From a virus, in IMG/VR virus record IMGVR_UViG_3300037149_000085, positions 1-55,149 of that record: 55,149 nt of DNA. The stretch is one strand, 5' to 3'. Under the pieces are notes generated by a model. It ran no database searches, was not told the DNA's origin, and saw nothing but the letters and a program-made list of their open reading frames with translations. This document shows, one piece after another, positions 46,650 through 53,141 of the stretch (positions are counted from its first letter, which is position 1; every line of letters starts with the position of its first letter). A program made the translations under genes and the position numbers.

Positions 46650-46832
46650 ATGAAAAAGGACTTCAAGAAAATCGCCGCCCAGAGGAAAGCAGCCACCGAG
46701 CGTTCCGACTCTATCCGAGTTAAGATTGAGGCAGCTTTTGCCCAGATGTGTGAGACCCAGCCGGGCTCCCCGGAGGAGGCCGTTTTGGCAGAAAAACTAG
46801 CCAACCTGACCTTTATGGGAAGGGAAAAGTAG
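46650..46832 (+). CDS. Small basic helical protein, tandem paralogue 2
   Basis: This 60-residue protein, like the preceding gene, has a basic N-terminus and the GSPE...AEKLA end. GGAG seven bases before the ATG supports the start. Upstream DNA resembles the promoter of the first copy, as expected after tandem duplication. Confidence 0.6.
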   Translation: MKKDFKKIAAQRKAATERSDSIRVKIEAAFAQMCETQPGSPEEAVLAEKLANLTFMGREK

Positions 46833-47434
46833 TGTCGGTCTGCAGGGTAGACAAGAATCTTGATAGGTACCCTCCCGAGTTGAGGAAGCACATCAACGAA
46901 CGTATGACCGACCGCACCTTCCTCCCTCCTATGCGCGTCGAGCTTCAAAATTGGTTAGATACTCTACCCATCGCTCCCGACCTAGATGAAGCCCCTCAAG
47001 GTATGGGGTGGAAGCAAAAATTCGAGTCTTTCACCATTTACGGTGAGGGTAAGCTGGTTAAGACCTTAGGCACCATCTATAACCCGATTACCGACCGCCC
47101 TGCCGCTATTGATCTTCGAGAGTGGGTAATGAAACAAAAGGCGGGCAGGTATGAGCATATTATGGTGGCAAATGAGTACCTTGATGGGCTGCGCAAACAA
47201 GGATATAACAAGGCATACGTCTACCACACATCCGGTGACAGCGTTTACATCGCGCTCTTTTCTGACCCTAATAACAAGAATAGACCCGGTGTTGTCAAGC
47301 TTAACGGAAAACCTGTACAGGTGTTGGTCCGATTCAGCAACGACACCAGCGGAATCAAGGAAAAAGAATGTCTACAGGAGTGGAAGGGTGAGACTGCTTC
47401 CGCTTTGGTGGAGCGCACCATGAACGGTAGTTGA
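46832..47434 (+). CDS. Hypothetical protein, 200 residues
   Basis: The start is GTG overlapping the previous TAG (TAGTG). The protein is mixed alpha/beta (YEHIMVANEYLDGLRKQGYNKAYVYHTSG, KPVQVLVRFSND). It is not recognised. Its stop is two bases before the left end of element 2. Confidence 0.6.
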   Translation: MSVCRVDKNLDRYPPELRKHINERMTDRTFLPPMRVELQNWLDTLPIAPDLDEAPQGMGWKQKFESFTIYGEGKLVKTLGTIYNPITDRPAAIDLREWVMKQKAGRYEHIMVANEYLDGLRKQGYNKAYVYHTSGDSVYIALFSDPNNKNRPGVVKLNGKPVQVLVRFSNDTSGIKEKECLQEWKGETASALVERTMNGS

Positions 47435-47444
47435 GGAGCGCAAT

Positions 47445-47463
47445 CCCAGATTTTTAATCTGGG
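47445..47463 (+). repeat. Left-end hairpin of element 2
   Basis: An 8-bp stem CCCAGATT/AATCTGGG with TTT loop sits within GCAAT...TAAGCGA, the same layout as the left end at 52647 and, less perfectly, at 54637. Confidence 0.8.
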
Positions 47464-47497
47464 TAAGCGACGACTTTGATTGAGAAAGGAGGATACC

Positions 47498-48544
47498 GTG
47501 ATTCAGACACAACTAAAACTTCGGATGTGCAAGACGCAAGAGAAGACTGCTGAGTCATGGCTTCCTATTCTCGGCTCTGTTTTCAATTTTGCAGCCAGGA
47601 AGGTAGAACTCAACGCCAAAGACAAAATCTATTTCTCCAAGAACGATTTCCAGAACCTACTGGCGAACCACGGAGAGCGACTGGGGATTCCTAGCCACAC
47701 GTTGCAGGGAGTTCTCTGCACTGTGCACGATGCGTGGAAGCGTTGCTTCAAGAAGACTGCTGGCAAGCCACGTCTTAAAGGAATGCGGAACAAACTCACC
47801 AGCATTCCGTTTCCTGACCCCATCAAGGCTCCGAAAGGTAATCGCATCACTCTGCCGAGTCTGGGTAGTGTCCGCTTCTACAAGATGGACATTCCAGATG
47901 GTAAAATCAAGTGCGGTCGCATGGTCAAACGTGCATCGGGTTGGTATCTCTGCCTGTTCATAGATGCAGAGCCGAGGAAGATTGAGCGGACTGGGTATGG
48001 AGAAATTGGAATCGACTCAGGCTTCTCGAATCTACTGACAACTTCGGACGGAGAAATCATCGAACACCCACGGGAGTTGGAAGCCAGTGCAAAACGATTG
48101 GCACAAGCACAACGTGGCCACGACAAACAGTTGGCAGCAAGGATTCAGGAACGGGTTGCCAACCGCAAGAAAGATAGAAATCACAAAATCACGACACGGC
48201 TAGTCAGTGAGAACGTGATAATCGTATGGAGCAAAGATAACCACAAGGGAATAGCCAAGAAGTTTGGGAAGAGCGTAGCGAGTTCTGCTCACGCACAGAT
48301 TCGAGGAATGCTGTCGTACAAGTCGCCCACAAGCGGTACGACGTTCATCGAGACTGCTTCAAAAGATTCCACCAAGACTTGTAACGAATGTGGTAAGCCA
48401 ACTGGCCCCACAGGACTCGCAGGATTGTCGGTAAGAAGTTGGGTGTGTAGAGACTGTGGAGCCTCGCACGATAGGGACGTAAACGCCGCTATCAACACCC
48501 TCAACATCGGGGCAGGATGTGCCCACGAGGTTGCCTATGTCTAA
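47498..48544 (+). CDS. tnpB: TnpB with a missing canonical RuvC-II glutamate
   Basis: This 348-residue TnpB starts at GTG 47498, seven bases after AAAGGAGG. RuvC Asp173 (GEIGIDSGFSN) and Asp327 (HDRDVNAAIN) and zinc ribbon Cys295/298/317/320 are intact. The position of the RuvC-II Glu (usually VVExLN) reads IIVWSKDN, with Trp244. In some TnpB clades this Glu is relocated, so activity cannot be ruled out; in others loss gives a nuclease-dead RNA-guided binder. The protein is otherwise complete. The guide RNA would come from the 3' end of the gene through the right end at 48589. Confidence 0.85.
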   Translation: MIQTQLKLRMCKTQEKTAESWLPILGSVFNFAARKVELNAKDKIYFSKNDFQNLLANHGERLGIPSHTLQGVLCTVHDAWKRCFKKTAGKPRLKGMRNKLTSIPFPDPIKAPKGNRITLPSLGSVRFYKMDIPDGKIKCGRMVKRASGWYLCLFIDAEPRKIERTGYGEIGIDSGFSNLLTTSDGEIIEHPRELEASAKRLAQAQRGHDKQLAARIQERVANRKKDRNHKITTRLVSENVIIVWSKDNHKGIAKKFGKSVASSAHAQIRGMLSYKSPTSGTTFIETASKDSTKTCNECGKPTGPTGLAGLSVRSWVCRDCGASHDRDVNAAINTLNIGAGCAHEVAYV

Positions 48545-48558
48545 CATCGGCAAGTCAG

Positions 48559-48589
48559 GAATCCCAGACTTTAAGTCTGGGAGCATCAA
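48559..48589 (+). other. Right end of element 2 (GAAT-hairpin-TCAA)
   Basis: GAAT guide (48559-48562), CCCAGAC/GTCTGGG hairpin, AGCA, then TCAA cleavage tetranucleotide, as in IS608, where GAAT and TCAA are the known right guide and right cleavage site. Confidence 0.8.
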
Positions 48590-48632
48590 GTGGTTTAAAA
48601 CTCTCAAGAATGCTTCACAAAAGAAGGTAAGT

Positions 48633-49979
48633 ATGGCGGATATTTTAGGCTCAATGGAAGAGGACAATTTCGATGGTGTAAACAGCCATCCCAGTGATCT
48701 GGGATTGAGTAAGAAGCCCGAAATTAGAGGAGACGAGGATAACGACCCCTGTTTCCTATCCCTTCCCAATCGCCGGAAGTCGAAGAAAGCATCCACTCAG
48801 CCGTCTACATATGTGCTGACAGTTAAAAATAAATTTCCAAAGGCGTTTGTAAAGCCTTCCTTTCCTTCTCCCTATATTCGCCGACCAAAATCCTACACCG
48901 TGATGGATGGTGTGGTTACAAGTCCGGAGATTGATGAAGAGGGCTTTCCTGCATGCACCCAGATTTCCGATGAGTGTGACACTGCAATCGCCGCTTGGGA
49001 GAGTGCCGCTTCTCGCTTGAAGGCGGTAGAAGACCCACCGAAGAAAGCACCGGAAGTGACCGAGGTTGTGTTTACTAATCTCGCTGTGGCCAGTACAGTA
49101 GTGAACACGTATCAACACCTCGGGATGACCAAAGAGATGCTCCCTAAGAAGGGTATGGCTGTATGGCTGGTGCCCCCAATCGCCTCCGGTTATATTCCAG
49201 TGAAGGTTAGTTGGACAGATACCAAGTCTACTCATGGCGAGAGACTCTATCGCTGCGAGCACTGTAAACCTATGTCAGAGAAGCACCTTGAGCAGGGGAA
49301 AGCGGCTACCAGCCGCATGGAGAGCAAGATGACAACTACTACAATCACAGTTGGAGAGGTAACAGCGGAAGTCCGGCCTAGCGGCTGGAATATCTCGCTC
49401 GACATCTACAAATCCGGAAAGCGCGTTTTTAGGGTTTTGATGGCCAACGGCCAAACCAGCCGAGAGCCCAGCTCTTCCGAAATCGCTAAAATCAAAGCCG
49501 CTGGATTTGACCCGGCCACCAAGCGTGTGTTGATGAGCAACCCGCCTTGCACACTAGGTACTGAGCTTGCGCTCGCTATCGATGCTGTGAGTTTGCAGAT
49601 TAAGGCCGATGCCGACGCTGCCACCGCCGAGGAGAAGGCAGCTATCGATGGTATCGAAGGGCTCAAGGAGCTGCGTGCAGCACTCAATGAGCGTGAGCGC
49701 TACAGCGAGCAATTCGCGAAAATGATGGACGATGAGCACAATGATGGCGTCCGGCCTCCTCGGCCCGCCGCCGGAAACACTGACGACCTTCGCGCCCGCT
49801 ATCCCCGCGCCGCTGCCTACATCCTCGCTGAGGCTTGGGGCGGAGCAGCTCACGATGTCAAAGCATCGGCTGGTAACAAGGCCGTCAAACGCATCCTAGC
49901 TGGGGACGATTATGCGGAAGCAATTGCCGAAATGAAAGCCACCTGGGCCGCGCATTGCGATCAGCACGTTTGGGACTAA
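48633..49979 (+). CDS. Fusion ORF: hypothetical phage protein joined to an acquired cassette gene
   Basis: 448 residues from ATG 48633 (preceded by AGAAGG); an upstream in-frame ATG lies inside element 2. Residues 1-221 are an unrecognised phage protein ending in CEHCKPMSEKHLE. Residues from about 233 (MTTTTITVGEVTAEV) look like a separate gene with its own possible start (49329), ending in a helical module (RYPRAAAYILAEAWGGAA, then AGNKAVKRILAGDDY) seen in many phage and mobile-element proteins. A 26-bp repeat encoding NLMSEKHLE-type text at 49267 and 50014 marks the join. The C-terminal part is GC-richer than its neighbours. Read as one ORF it is a translational fusion. Confidence 0.6.
   Translation: MADILGSMEEDNFDGVNSHPSDLGLSKKPEIRGDEDNDPCFLSLPNRRKSKKASTQPSTYVLTVKNKFPKAFVKPSFPSPYIRRPKSYTVMDGVVTSPEIDEEGFPACTQISDECDTAIAAWESAASRLKAVEDPPKKAPEVTEVVFTNLAVASTVVNTYQHLGMTKEMLPKKGMAVWLVPPIASGYIPVKVSWTDTKSTHGERLYRCEHCKPMSEKHLEQGKAATSRMESKMTTTTITVGEVTAEVRPSGWNISLDIYKSGKRVFRVLMANGQTSREPSSSEIAKIKAAGFDPATKRVLMSNPPCTLGTELALAIDAVSLQIKADADAATAEEKAAIDGIEGLKELRAALNERERYSEQFAKMMDDEHNDGVRPPRPAAGNTDDLRARYPRAAAYILAEAWGGAAHDVKASAGNKAVKRILAGDDYAEAIAEMKATWAAHCDQHVWD
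49267..49292 (+). repeat. 26-bp direct repeat, copy 1
   Basis: This is identical to 50014-50039. Here it lies inside the fusion ORF at the end of the original N-terminal gene. Confidence 0.9.
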
Positions 49980-50013
49980 TTCTATTCCGGGGCGCGACGG
50001 ATACGCGCAGAGC

Positions 50014-50039
50014 AACCTATGTCAGAGAAGCACCTTGAG
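50014..50039 (+). repeat. 26-bp direct repeat, copy 2
   Basis: This is identical to 49267-49292 but out of the ORF. Followed by GGGTAA, it would restore an in-frame end (PMSEKHLEG, stop) for the N-terminal gene if the 747 bp between copies were absent. Confidence 0.9.
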
Positions 50040-50050
50040 GGGTAATCAAT

Positions 50051-50224
50051 ATGAGTGACCCAGCAGAACACAGCGAAGCCATCATCAAAGAAATTGAAAT
50101 GCGGTCAATTACGTTTGTCCACGACAACATCAAAGAGCCCACTTCTATGGACTTTCTGATGATCAAGAATGCGATGTTGGTTGGGGCGTCGGTTGCGCTG
50201 GAGCGGGAAGCGGATGAACTATAG
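50051..50224 (+). CDS. Small hypothetical protein
   Basis: This 57-residue helical protein (SEAIIKEIEMRSITFVHDNI, DFLMIKNAMLVGASVALE) starts with GAGGGG about ten bases upstream. It is not recognised. Confidence 0.6.
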   Translation: MSDPAEHSEAIIKEIEMRSITFVHDNIKEPTSMDFLMIKNAMLVGASVALEREADEL

Positions 50225-50245
50225 GGTTTATTTTTAAACTAGTCA

Positions 50246-50274
50246 TTGAAATTTTTTAGGGGTACAGGTATAGT
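50246..50274 (+). promoter_or_regulatory. Sigma70-type promoter, apparently leaderless
   Basis: TTGAAA (50246-50251), 17 bases, TATAGT (50269-50274), 6 bases, ATG 50281. Confidence 0.75.
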
Positions 50275-50280
50275 AATTTT

Positions 50281-51246
50281 ATGGTTGAGACACCCAAGAT
50301 CGACGCTTTCGCCGCTACAAGCCACTACGCGGCCTCATTCTCCGAAGCTAAGAATGCCCTTGTTTCCGGAATTGCCGACCAGCAAATCTTCAACGCAGAC
50401 TTTGTGGCTGCAAAAGACGTCATCGTGCACGTTGTGGAAGCAGCTATGGACAAGGCCCAAGACGAGTCCCGGTCTCTCCGTCGCAGCCTCGGCCTCGACT
50501 ACCCTCAGTGGGAGAACAACGACCCTCGTTGGAGCATCATCTACCCCCCGCAGCTCAATAACATGCCCGGGGCGGCGAAGAAACTTCAGAAGTTCAAAGG
50601 TGAGGGGTACATCGGCGTTGTCCTTCAGATAATGGAGGAGGCTGCAGTTCTGGCTGAGTTAGTCAAGAACGTAAAACCCTACATCGTGAAGGGCCGCAAA
50701 CCTCCCGTCCTCACTGATGAACAGAAAGTTCAGGCTGAGCGTGACAAGCTGAACACGGGCATCTGCCCAGTGTGTATGCGTCGGCAGAAGCTGACCTTCG
50801 ATGGAAGCCTGGTTGCCCACGGCTATGAATTGAAGTGGGGCATGCGCAACGGTGTTTGCTTCGGACACGGTTACAAAGCGTGGGAACTGTCTCCCGAGGG
50901 AGCTATCGAGTTCGTCACCGCGTTGAAGAACAGCCTCAAGAATCTTAAAGCGCACCTGATTAAGTTGGAGGCCGGAGAGGTCGATTTGGTGATGGGGACG
51001 AAGCGCGTGAAGGAAAAGCAGTTTGGGTACAGTCGGGAAGTCCCCTGCGAGTATCACAAGGGTGAGGAAGGGTTTGAGGAAGCGCTGGTGACCACTATAG
51101 CGATGACCCGCCGCGATATTGTGGGTATCAAAGGTACCATCCCGGAAGTTGAGACCCGGGTACAAAGCTGGAAAGCGCAGCCGCTGCAGTTCGGCGGAGC
51201 TGAAACACAAGATCGTTGGAAGAGTCGGCTTTTGAATAAGAAATAA
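50281..51246 (+). CDS. Hypothetical protein with zinc-ribbon-like CxxC motif
   Basis: This 321-residue protein has an N-terminal helical half (SFSEAKNALVSGIADQQIF, GVVLQIMEEAAVLAELV). A CPVC (about 162-165) is followed by a HGYELK...CFGHG stretch resembling a phage zinc-ribbon accessory protein. No function is recognised. The leaderless promoter decides the start. Confidence 0.6.
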   Translation: MVETPKIDAFAATSHYAASFSEAKNALVSGIADQQIFNADFVAAKDVIVHVVEAAMDKAQDESRSLRRSLGLDYPQWENNDPRWSIIYPPQLNNMPGAAKKLQKFKGEGYIGVVLQIMEEAAVLAELVKNVKPYIVKGRKPPVLTDEQKVQAERDKLNTGICPVCMRRQKLTFDGSLVAHGYELKWGMRNGVCFGHGYKAWELSPEGAIEFVTALKNSLKNLKAHLIKLEAGEVDLVMGTKRVKEKQFGYSREVPCEYHKGEEGFEEALVTTIAMTRRDIVGIKGTIPEVETRVQSWKAQPLQFGGAETQDRWKSRLLNKK

Positions 51247-51261
51247 ATATTTGCTAGTAGA

Positions 51262-51291
51262 TTGACAAAAGATGACTTTCAGCAGTATTGT
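51262..51291 (+). promoter_or_regulatory. Promoter for non-coding RNA candidate
   Basis: Consensus TTGACA (51262-51267), 18 bases, TATTGT (51286-51291). It lies in a 430-base stretch with no gene longer than 27 residues. Confidence 0.6.
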
Positions 51292-51467
51292 TAGAGAGTA
51301 CCTCTTCGAGACCTCTTGACTGGGTGGGACTCGGAGATATAAGCCCAGCGGAGGATGGTTCACTCCAGAGTAAGAACCTTGCAAGGGAATTCTGAGATTG
51401 CAGGAATCCTTGCGAAAACAAAGCAATCGGGATCAGCTCCTGCCCAAAATGGGGGCACACCAAAATC

Positions 51468-51551
51468 ATGACGATGACTACACAAACTCGAATTACGAAA
51501 ACCACTATCCAAACGGGTAGCGGCTTCGAGTTTTGGTTGGGCAACTGGTAA
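51468..51551 (+). CDS. Possible very small ORF (27 residues)
   Basis: ATG 51468 to TAA 51551, MTMTTQTRITKTTIQTGSGF plus seven residues. No ribosome-binding site. It may be fortuitous within the RNA candidate. Confidence 0.25.
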   Translation: MTMTTQTRITKTTIQTGSGFEFWLGNW

Positions 51552-51578
51552 TAGTAGCCCGAGTCAAAGAGCTTGAAG

Positions 51579-51602
51579 CCGCCCTTAACCGGGCGGTTTT
51601 AC
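51579..51602 (+). terminator. Intrinsic terminator
   Basis: CCGCCC, 6-base loop TTAACC, GGGCGG, then TTTT. A strong GC hairpin with a U-tract, just before the tRNA-Ile gene. Confidence 0.85.
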
Positions 51603-51676
51603 TTTGACCCATACAGCGGGTGTTTAAGCTGTAAATGACCCCTATATGGGTACAGTCGTACCTAATTAGGGGTTAC

Positions 51677-51753
51677 AGGCGCATAGCTCAGCCCGGTAGA
51701 GCCCTCCGCTGATAACGGAGAGGTCGGTGGTTCGAATCCACCTGCGCCTACCA
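51677..51753 (+). tRNA. tRNA-Ile(GAU)
   Basis: 77 nt with complete cloverleaf: acceptor AGGCGCA/TGCGCCT, D arm GCTC/GAGC, anticodon arm CTCCG/CGGAG with loop CTGATAA (anticodon GAT), T arm GGTGG-TTCGAAT-CCACC and encoded CCA. Confidence 0.95.
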
Positions 51754-51778
51754 AGATTATGGGCAGATGACTTGGTTC

Positions 51779-51867
51779 CTCACTGCCAGAGCCGGGGGCA
51801 ATGGTGCCGCACGGTGAGCAAATGAGGCACTCGACTCCTGCGGCGTGAGTTACGCCTCTGCCGTAGG
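51779..51867 (+). ncRNA. Structured stretch between tRNA and small ORF
   Basis: CTCAC (51779-51783) pairs with GTGAG (51814-51818) enclosing GGCA/TGCC. CCTGCGGC (51837-51844) pairs with GCCGTAGG (51860-51867), with an inner GCGT/ACGC hairpin possible as an alternative. No ORF. It could be a tRNA-operon trailer or small RNA. Confidence 0.35.
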
Positions 51868-51892
51868 AGAAACGTTATTAAGGCGCAAGTAT

Positions 51893-51945
51893 CGCGCAAT
51901 ATAAATATGATACGCGCAATATACGACAAGTTTAATTGCGCGTAT
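51893..51945 (+). repeat. Direct and inverted copies of CGCGCAAT
   Basis: CGCGCAAT occurs at 51893 and 51913, exactly 20 bp apart, and inverted (ATTGCGCG) at 51935. The inner pair extends to an 11-bp perfect inverted repeat ATACGCGCAAT/ATTGCGCGTAT (51910-51920, 51935-51945). A two-helical-turn spacing suggests a protein-binding array or a terminator-like hairpin (no U-tract, A-run follows). Confidence 0.6.
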
Positions 51946-51970
51946 AAAAAGGCCGGGTTAGCTCACACTC

Positions 51971-51983
51971 AGTATTAGTCCTA
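51971..51983 (+). promoter_or_regulatory. AGTATTAG box, 5 bases before ATG (copy 3 of 4)
   Basis: CTCAGTATTAGT with TATTAG at 51973-51978, five bases before ATG 51984; matches the box at 42574. Confidence 0.55.
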
Positions 51984-52148
51984 ATGAGGACAAAGGTACT
52001 GTGGGCCATTAGAGCGAAGGATGGACGCTGGACTATACGTAATGACGACGAGGTTGACCCCAGCAAAGTGAACCCTGATGAATGGGCACTCACAAAGTTC
52101 GAGCTCCTCGTGTTCAAAGAAGACCCTCCCAAGTGGAGACCAAGTTAA
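51984..52148 (+). CDS. Small hypothetical protein
   Basis: This 54-residue protein (MRTKVLWAIRAKDGRWTIRN onward, rich in Trp/Lys/Asp) has no Shine-Dalgarno. It ends at the base before the tRNA-like gene. It is not recognised. Confidence 0.55.
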   Translation: MRTKVLWAIRAKDGRWTIRNDDEVDPSKVNPDEWALTKFELLVFKEDPPKWRPS

Positions 52149-52227
52149 GTTGGCGTGGCACAGTGGCCGACTGCACCTGATCCGTACTCAGGAATCACCG
52201 GGGGTTCAAATCCCTCCGCCAGCTCCA
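52149..52227 (+). tRNA. tRNA-like gene, anticodon reads CGU (Thr?) with unusual loop
   Basis: 79 nt cloverleaf: acceptor GTTGGCG/CGCCAGC, T discriminator and CCA encoded, T loop TTCAAAT with stem GGGGG/CCCTC, D arm GCA/TGC, anticodon stem CCTGA/TCAGG. The 7-base loop is TCCGTAC, so position 33 is C not U and the anticodon reads CGT. Variable region is 7 bases. It may be a tRNA with altered decoding or a degenerating copy. Confidence 0.6.
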
Positions 52228-52237
52228 AAGGACACAT

Positions 52238-52426
52238 ATGAACGACAGACAGTACTGGAATAAACGGTTGGATGAAGCGTACGCAAAGCGACCTAGGACC
52301 GCCGAGGAGTTCGCGGATGAACAAGTTCGCGAAATGCTTCACGCTATTCATCAACGATACGACGCTGATAAGGTGACTAAATCTTTAGCCGCCCGACTTC
52401 AGGGATTAAGGGCAGCACAGTATTAG
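52238..52426 (+). CDS. Small hypothetical helical protein
   Basis: This 62-residue protein (KRLDEAYAKRPRTAEEFADE) starts with AAAGGA 7 bases upstream, right after the tRNA-like gene. Its end CAGTATTAG is also the AGTATTAG box for the next gene. It is not recognised. Confidence 0.6.
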   Translation: MNDRQYWNKRLDEAYAKRPRTAEEFADEQVREMLHAIHQRYDADKVTKSLAARLQGLRAAQY

Positions 52427-52431
52427 ATCGT
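52419..52431 (+). promoter_or_regulatory. AGTATTAG box, 5 bases before ATG (copy 4 of 4)
   Basis: AGTATTAG (52419-52426), whose TAG is the stop of the previous gene, then five bases and ATG 52432. Confidence 0.5.
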
Positions 52432-52668
52432 ATGTCATATGAAAGTGAAACTCGAAGAACGTTTAACCGGAATCGCAAGCTGTACCTCAACACAGTGAAG
52501 GTGGGTAATAAGCATTTACCCGACCCGGTTCATATGATATATGGCTATGATCCGGACGGTACCAGAGGAGCCGGGACAAGGTTATCGGTGCGGCAGGCGA
52601 ATAAAGTTCTGAAGCCCTTCAACATGAACGGCTCGACGAGCGCAATCCCAACCTTTAGGTTGGGTTAG
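52432..52668 (+). pseudogene. 5' part of a phage gene interrupted by element 3
   Basis: 68 phage-encoded residues (to 52637), then residues read through the element's left end to a stop in its hairpin. Joining 52637 to 54153 restores one frame, giving a 117-residue basic protein. The native part (YESETRRTFNRNRKLYLNTV, DPVHMIYGYDPDG) is not recognised. Unless the element excises, the product is truncated. Confidence 0.65.
52647..52664 (+). repeat. Left-end hairpin of element 3
   Basis: CCCAACCT/AGGTTGGG, 8 bp, 2-base spacer; placed in the same GCAAT...TTAGCGA context as the end at 47445. Confidence 0.8.
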
Positions 52669-53141
52669 CGAGTGCCTTGGTTCTCAACATAACGCTTGAG
52701 GACCTCAAGAGTCACGCCGCCAGTAGAGGCGGCAAAGTAGCCAGAGTTCCAAAGAGTGCGGGAATGGTCGCCCCAGAACATTGAGCCGTAGCGGTTAAGG
52801 AAGAATTTTGAGGACACGGATTTGAGTCTAGCAACCACAGTGGAAACAGAAGCGGACGGCGGAACCTCCAGCAGAAAATGTATGTGGTCAGACTCACCAT
52901 TCACTTCGATTATTCGGTACTTGTAGTAAGAGGCGATGCGAGGAAACAGGGCAAGCAGGTATCTGAGACGGGAAGGAGACAACACTTGGCGACGGAATTT
53001 TACGACGAAAACGATGTGGAAAATCAGCCGATGGACACTGTGGCTACTTGTTGCGTAATCGGCGTTCCCGATTCGTTTGCTCCCGTACTTGATGTCTTGC
53101 TGGTTCGGACTCGGAAGGACGTTCTGCCTCGTATGCTTCAT
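52665..53141 (-). CDS. tnpA: TnpA, HUH single-strand transposase (IS200/IS605)
   Basis: Up to 158 residues; the HUH motif is His86-Ile-His88 (ESDHIHFLL) and the catalytic Tyr is Tyr151 (VLKRYVENQG). FVVKFRRQVL and LWNSGYFAAS are family motifs. The conserved fold starts near residue 34, so the N-terminal 33 residues, antisense to tnpB, may not be native; no other standard start codon exists in frame. It excises and inserts the element as a single-stranded circle using hairpin ends. Confidence 0.9.
   Translation of the reverse strand: MKHTRQNVLPSPNQQDIKYGSKRIGNADYATSSHSVHRLIFHIVFVVKFRRQVLSPSRLRYLLALFPRIASYYKYRIIEVNGESDHIHFLLEVPPSASVSTVVARLKSVSSKFFLNRYGSMFWGDHSRTLWNSGYFAASTGGVTLEVLKRYVENQGTR

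Larger units (their letters stand above)
47436..48589 (+). mobile_element. TnpB-only IS605-family element 2
   Basis: Left end begins GAGCGCAATCCC with an 8-bp hairpin CCCAGATT/AATCTGGG (47445-47463). Right end has GAAT (48559), hairpin CCCAGAC/GTCTGGG and ends at TCAA (48586-48589). Both ends closely match element 3 (52638-54152), so the element is probably mobilised in trans by that element's TnpA. The 5' flank is TTGAG. Confidence 0.85.
51298..51602 (+). ncRNA. Structured non-coding RNA candidate
   Basis: From a consensus promoter to a strong intrinsic terminator. Local stems visible: CTGGG...CCCAG, GGTTC...GAACC, and GCAAGG...CCTTGC, all within about 51320-51420. The family is not recognised; features of RNase P RNA, tmRNA or 6S RNA are absent. 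A small ORF at 51468 lies within it. Confidence 0.5.

Noticed and set aside
51298-51602. tmRNA or RNase P RNA
   Set aside because: No tRNA-like ends, tag reading frame or conserved RNase P boxes are present.
52878-53030. Upstream extension of tnpB to an ATG at 52878
   Set aside because: This stretch is antisense to the conserved core of tnpA and does not resemble a TnpB N-terminus.
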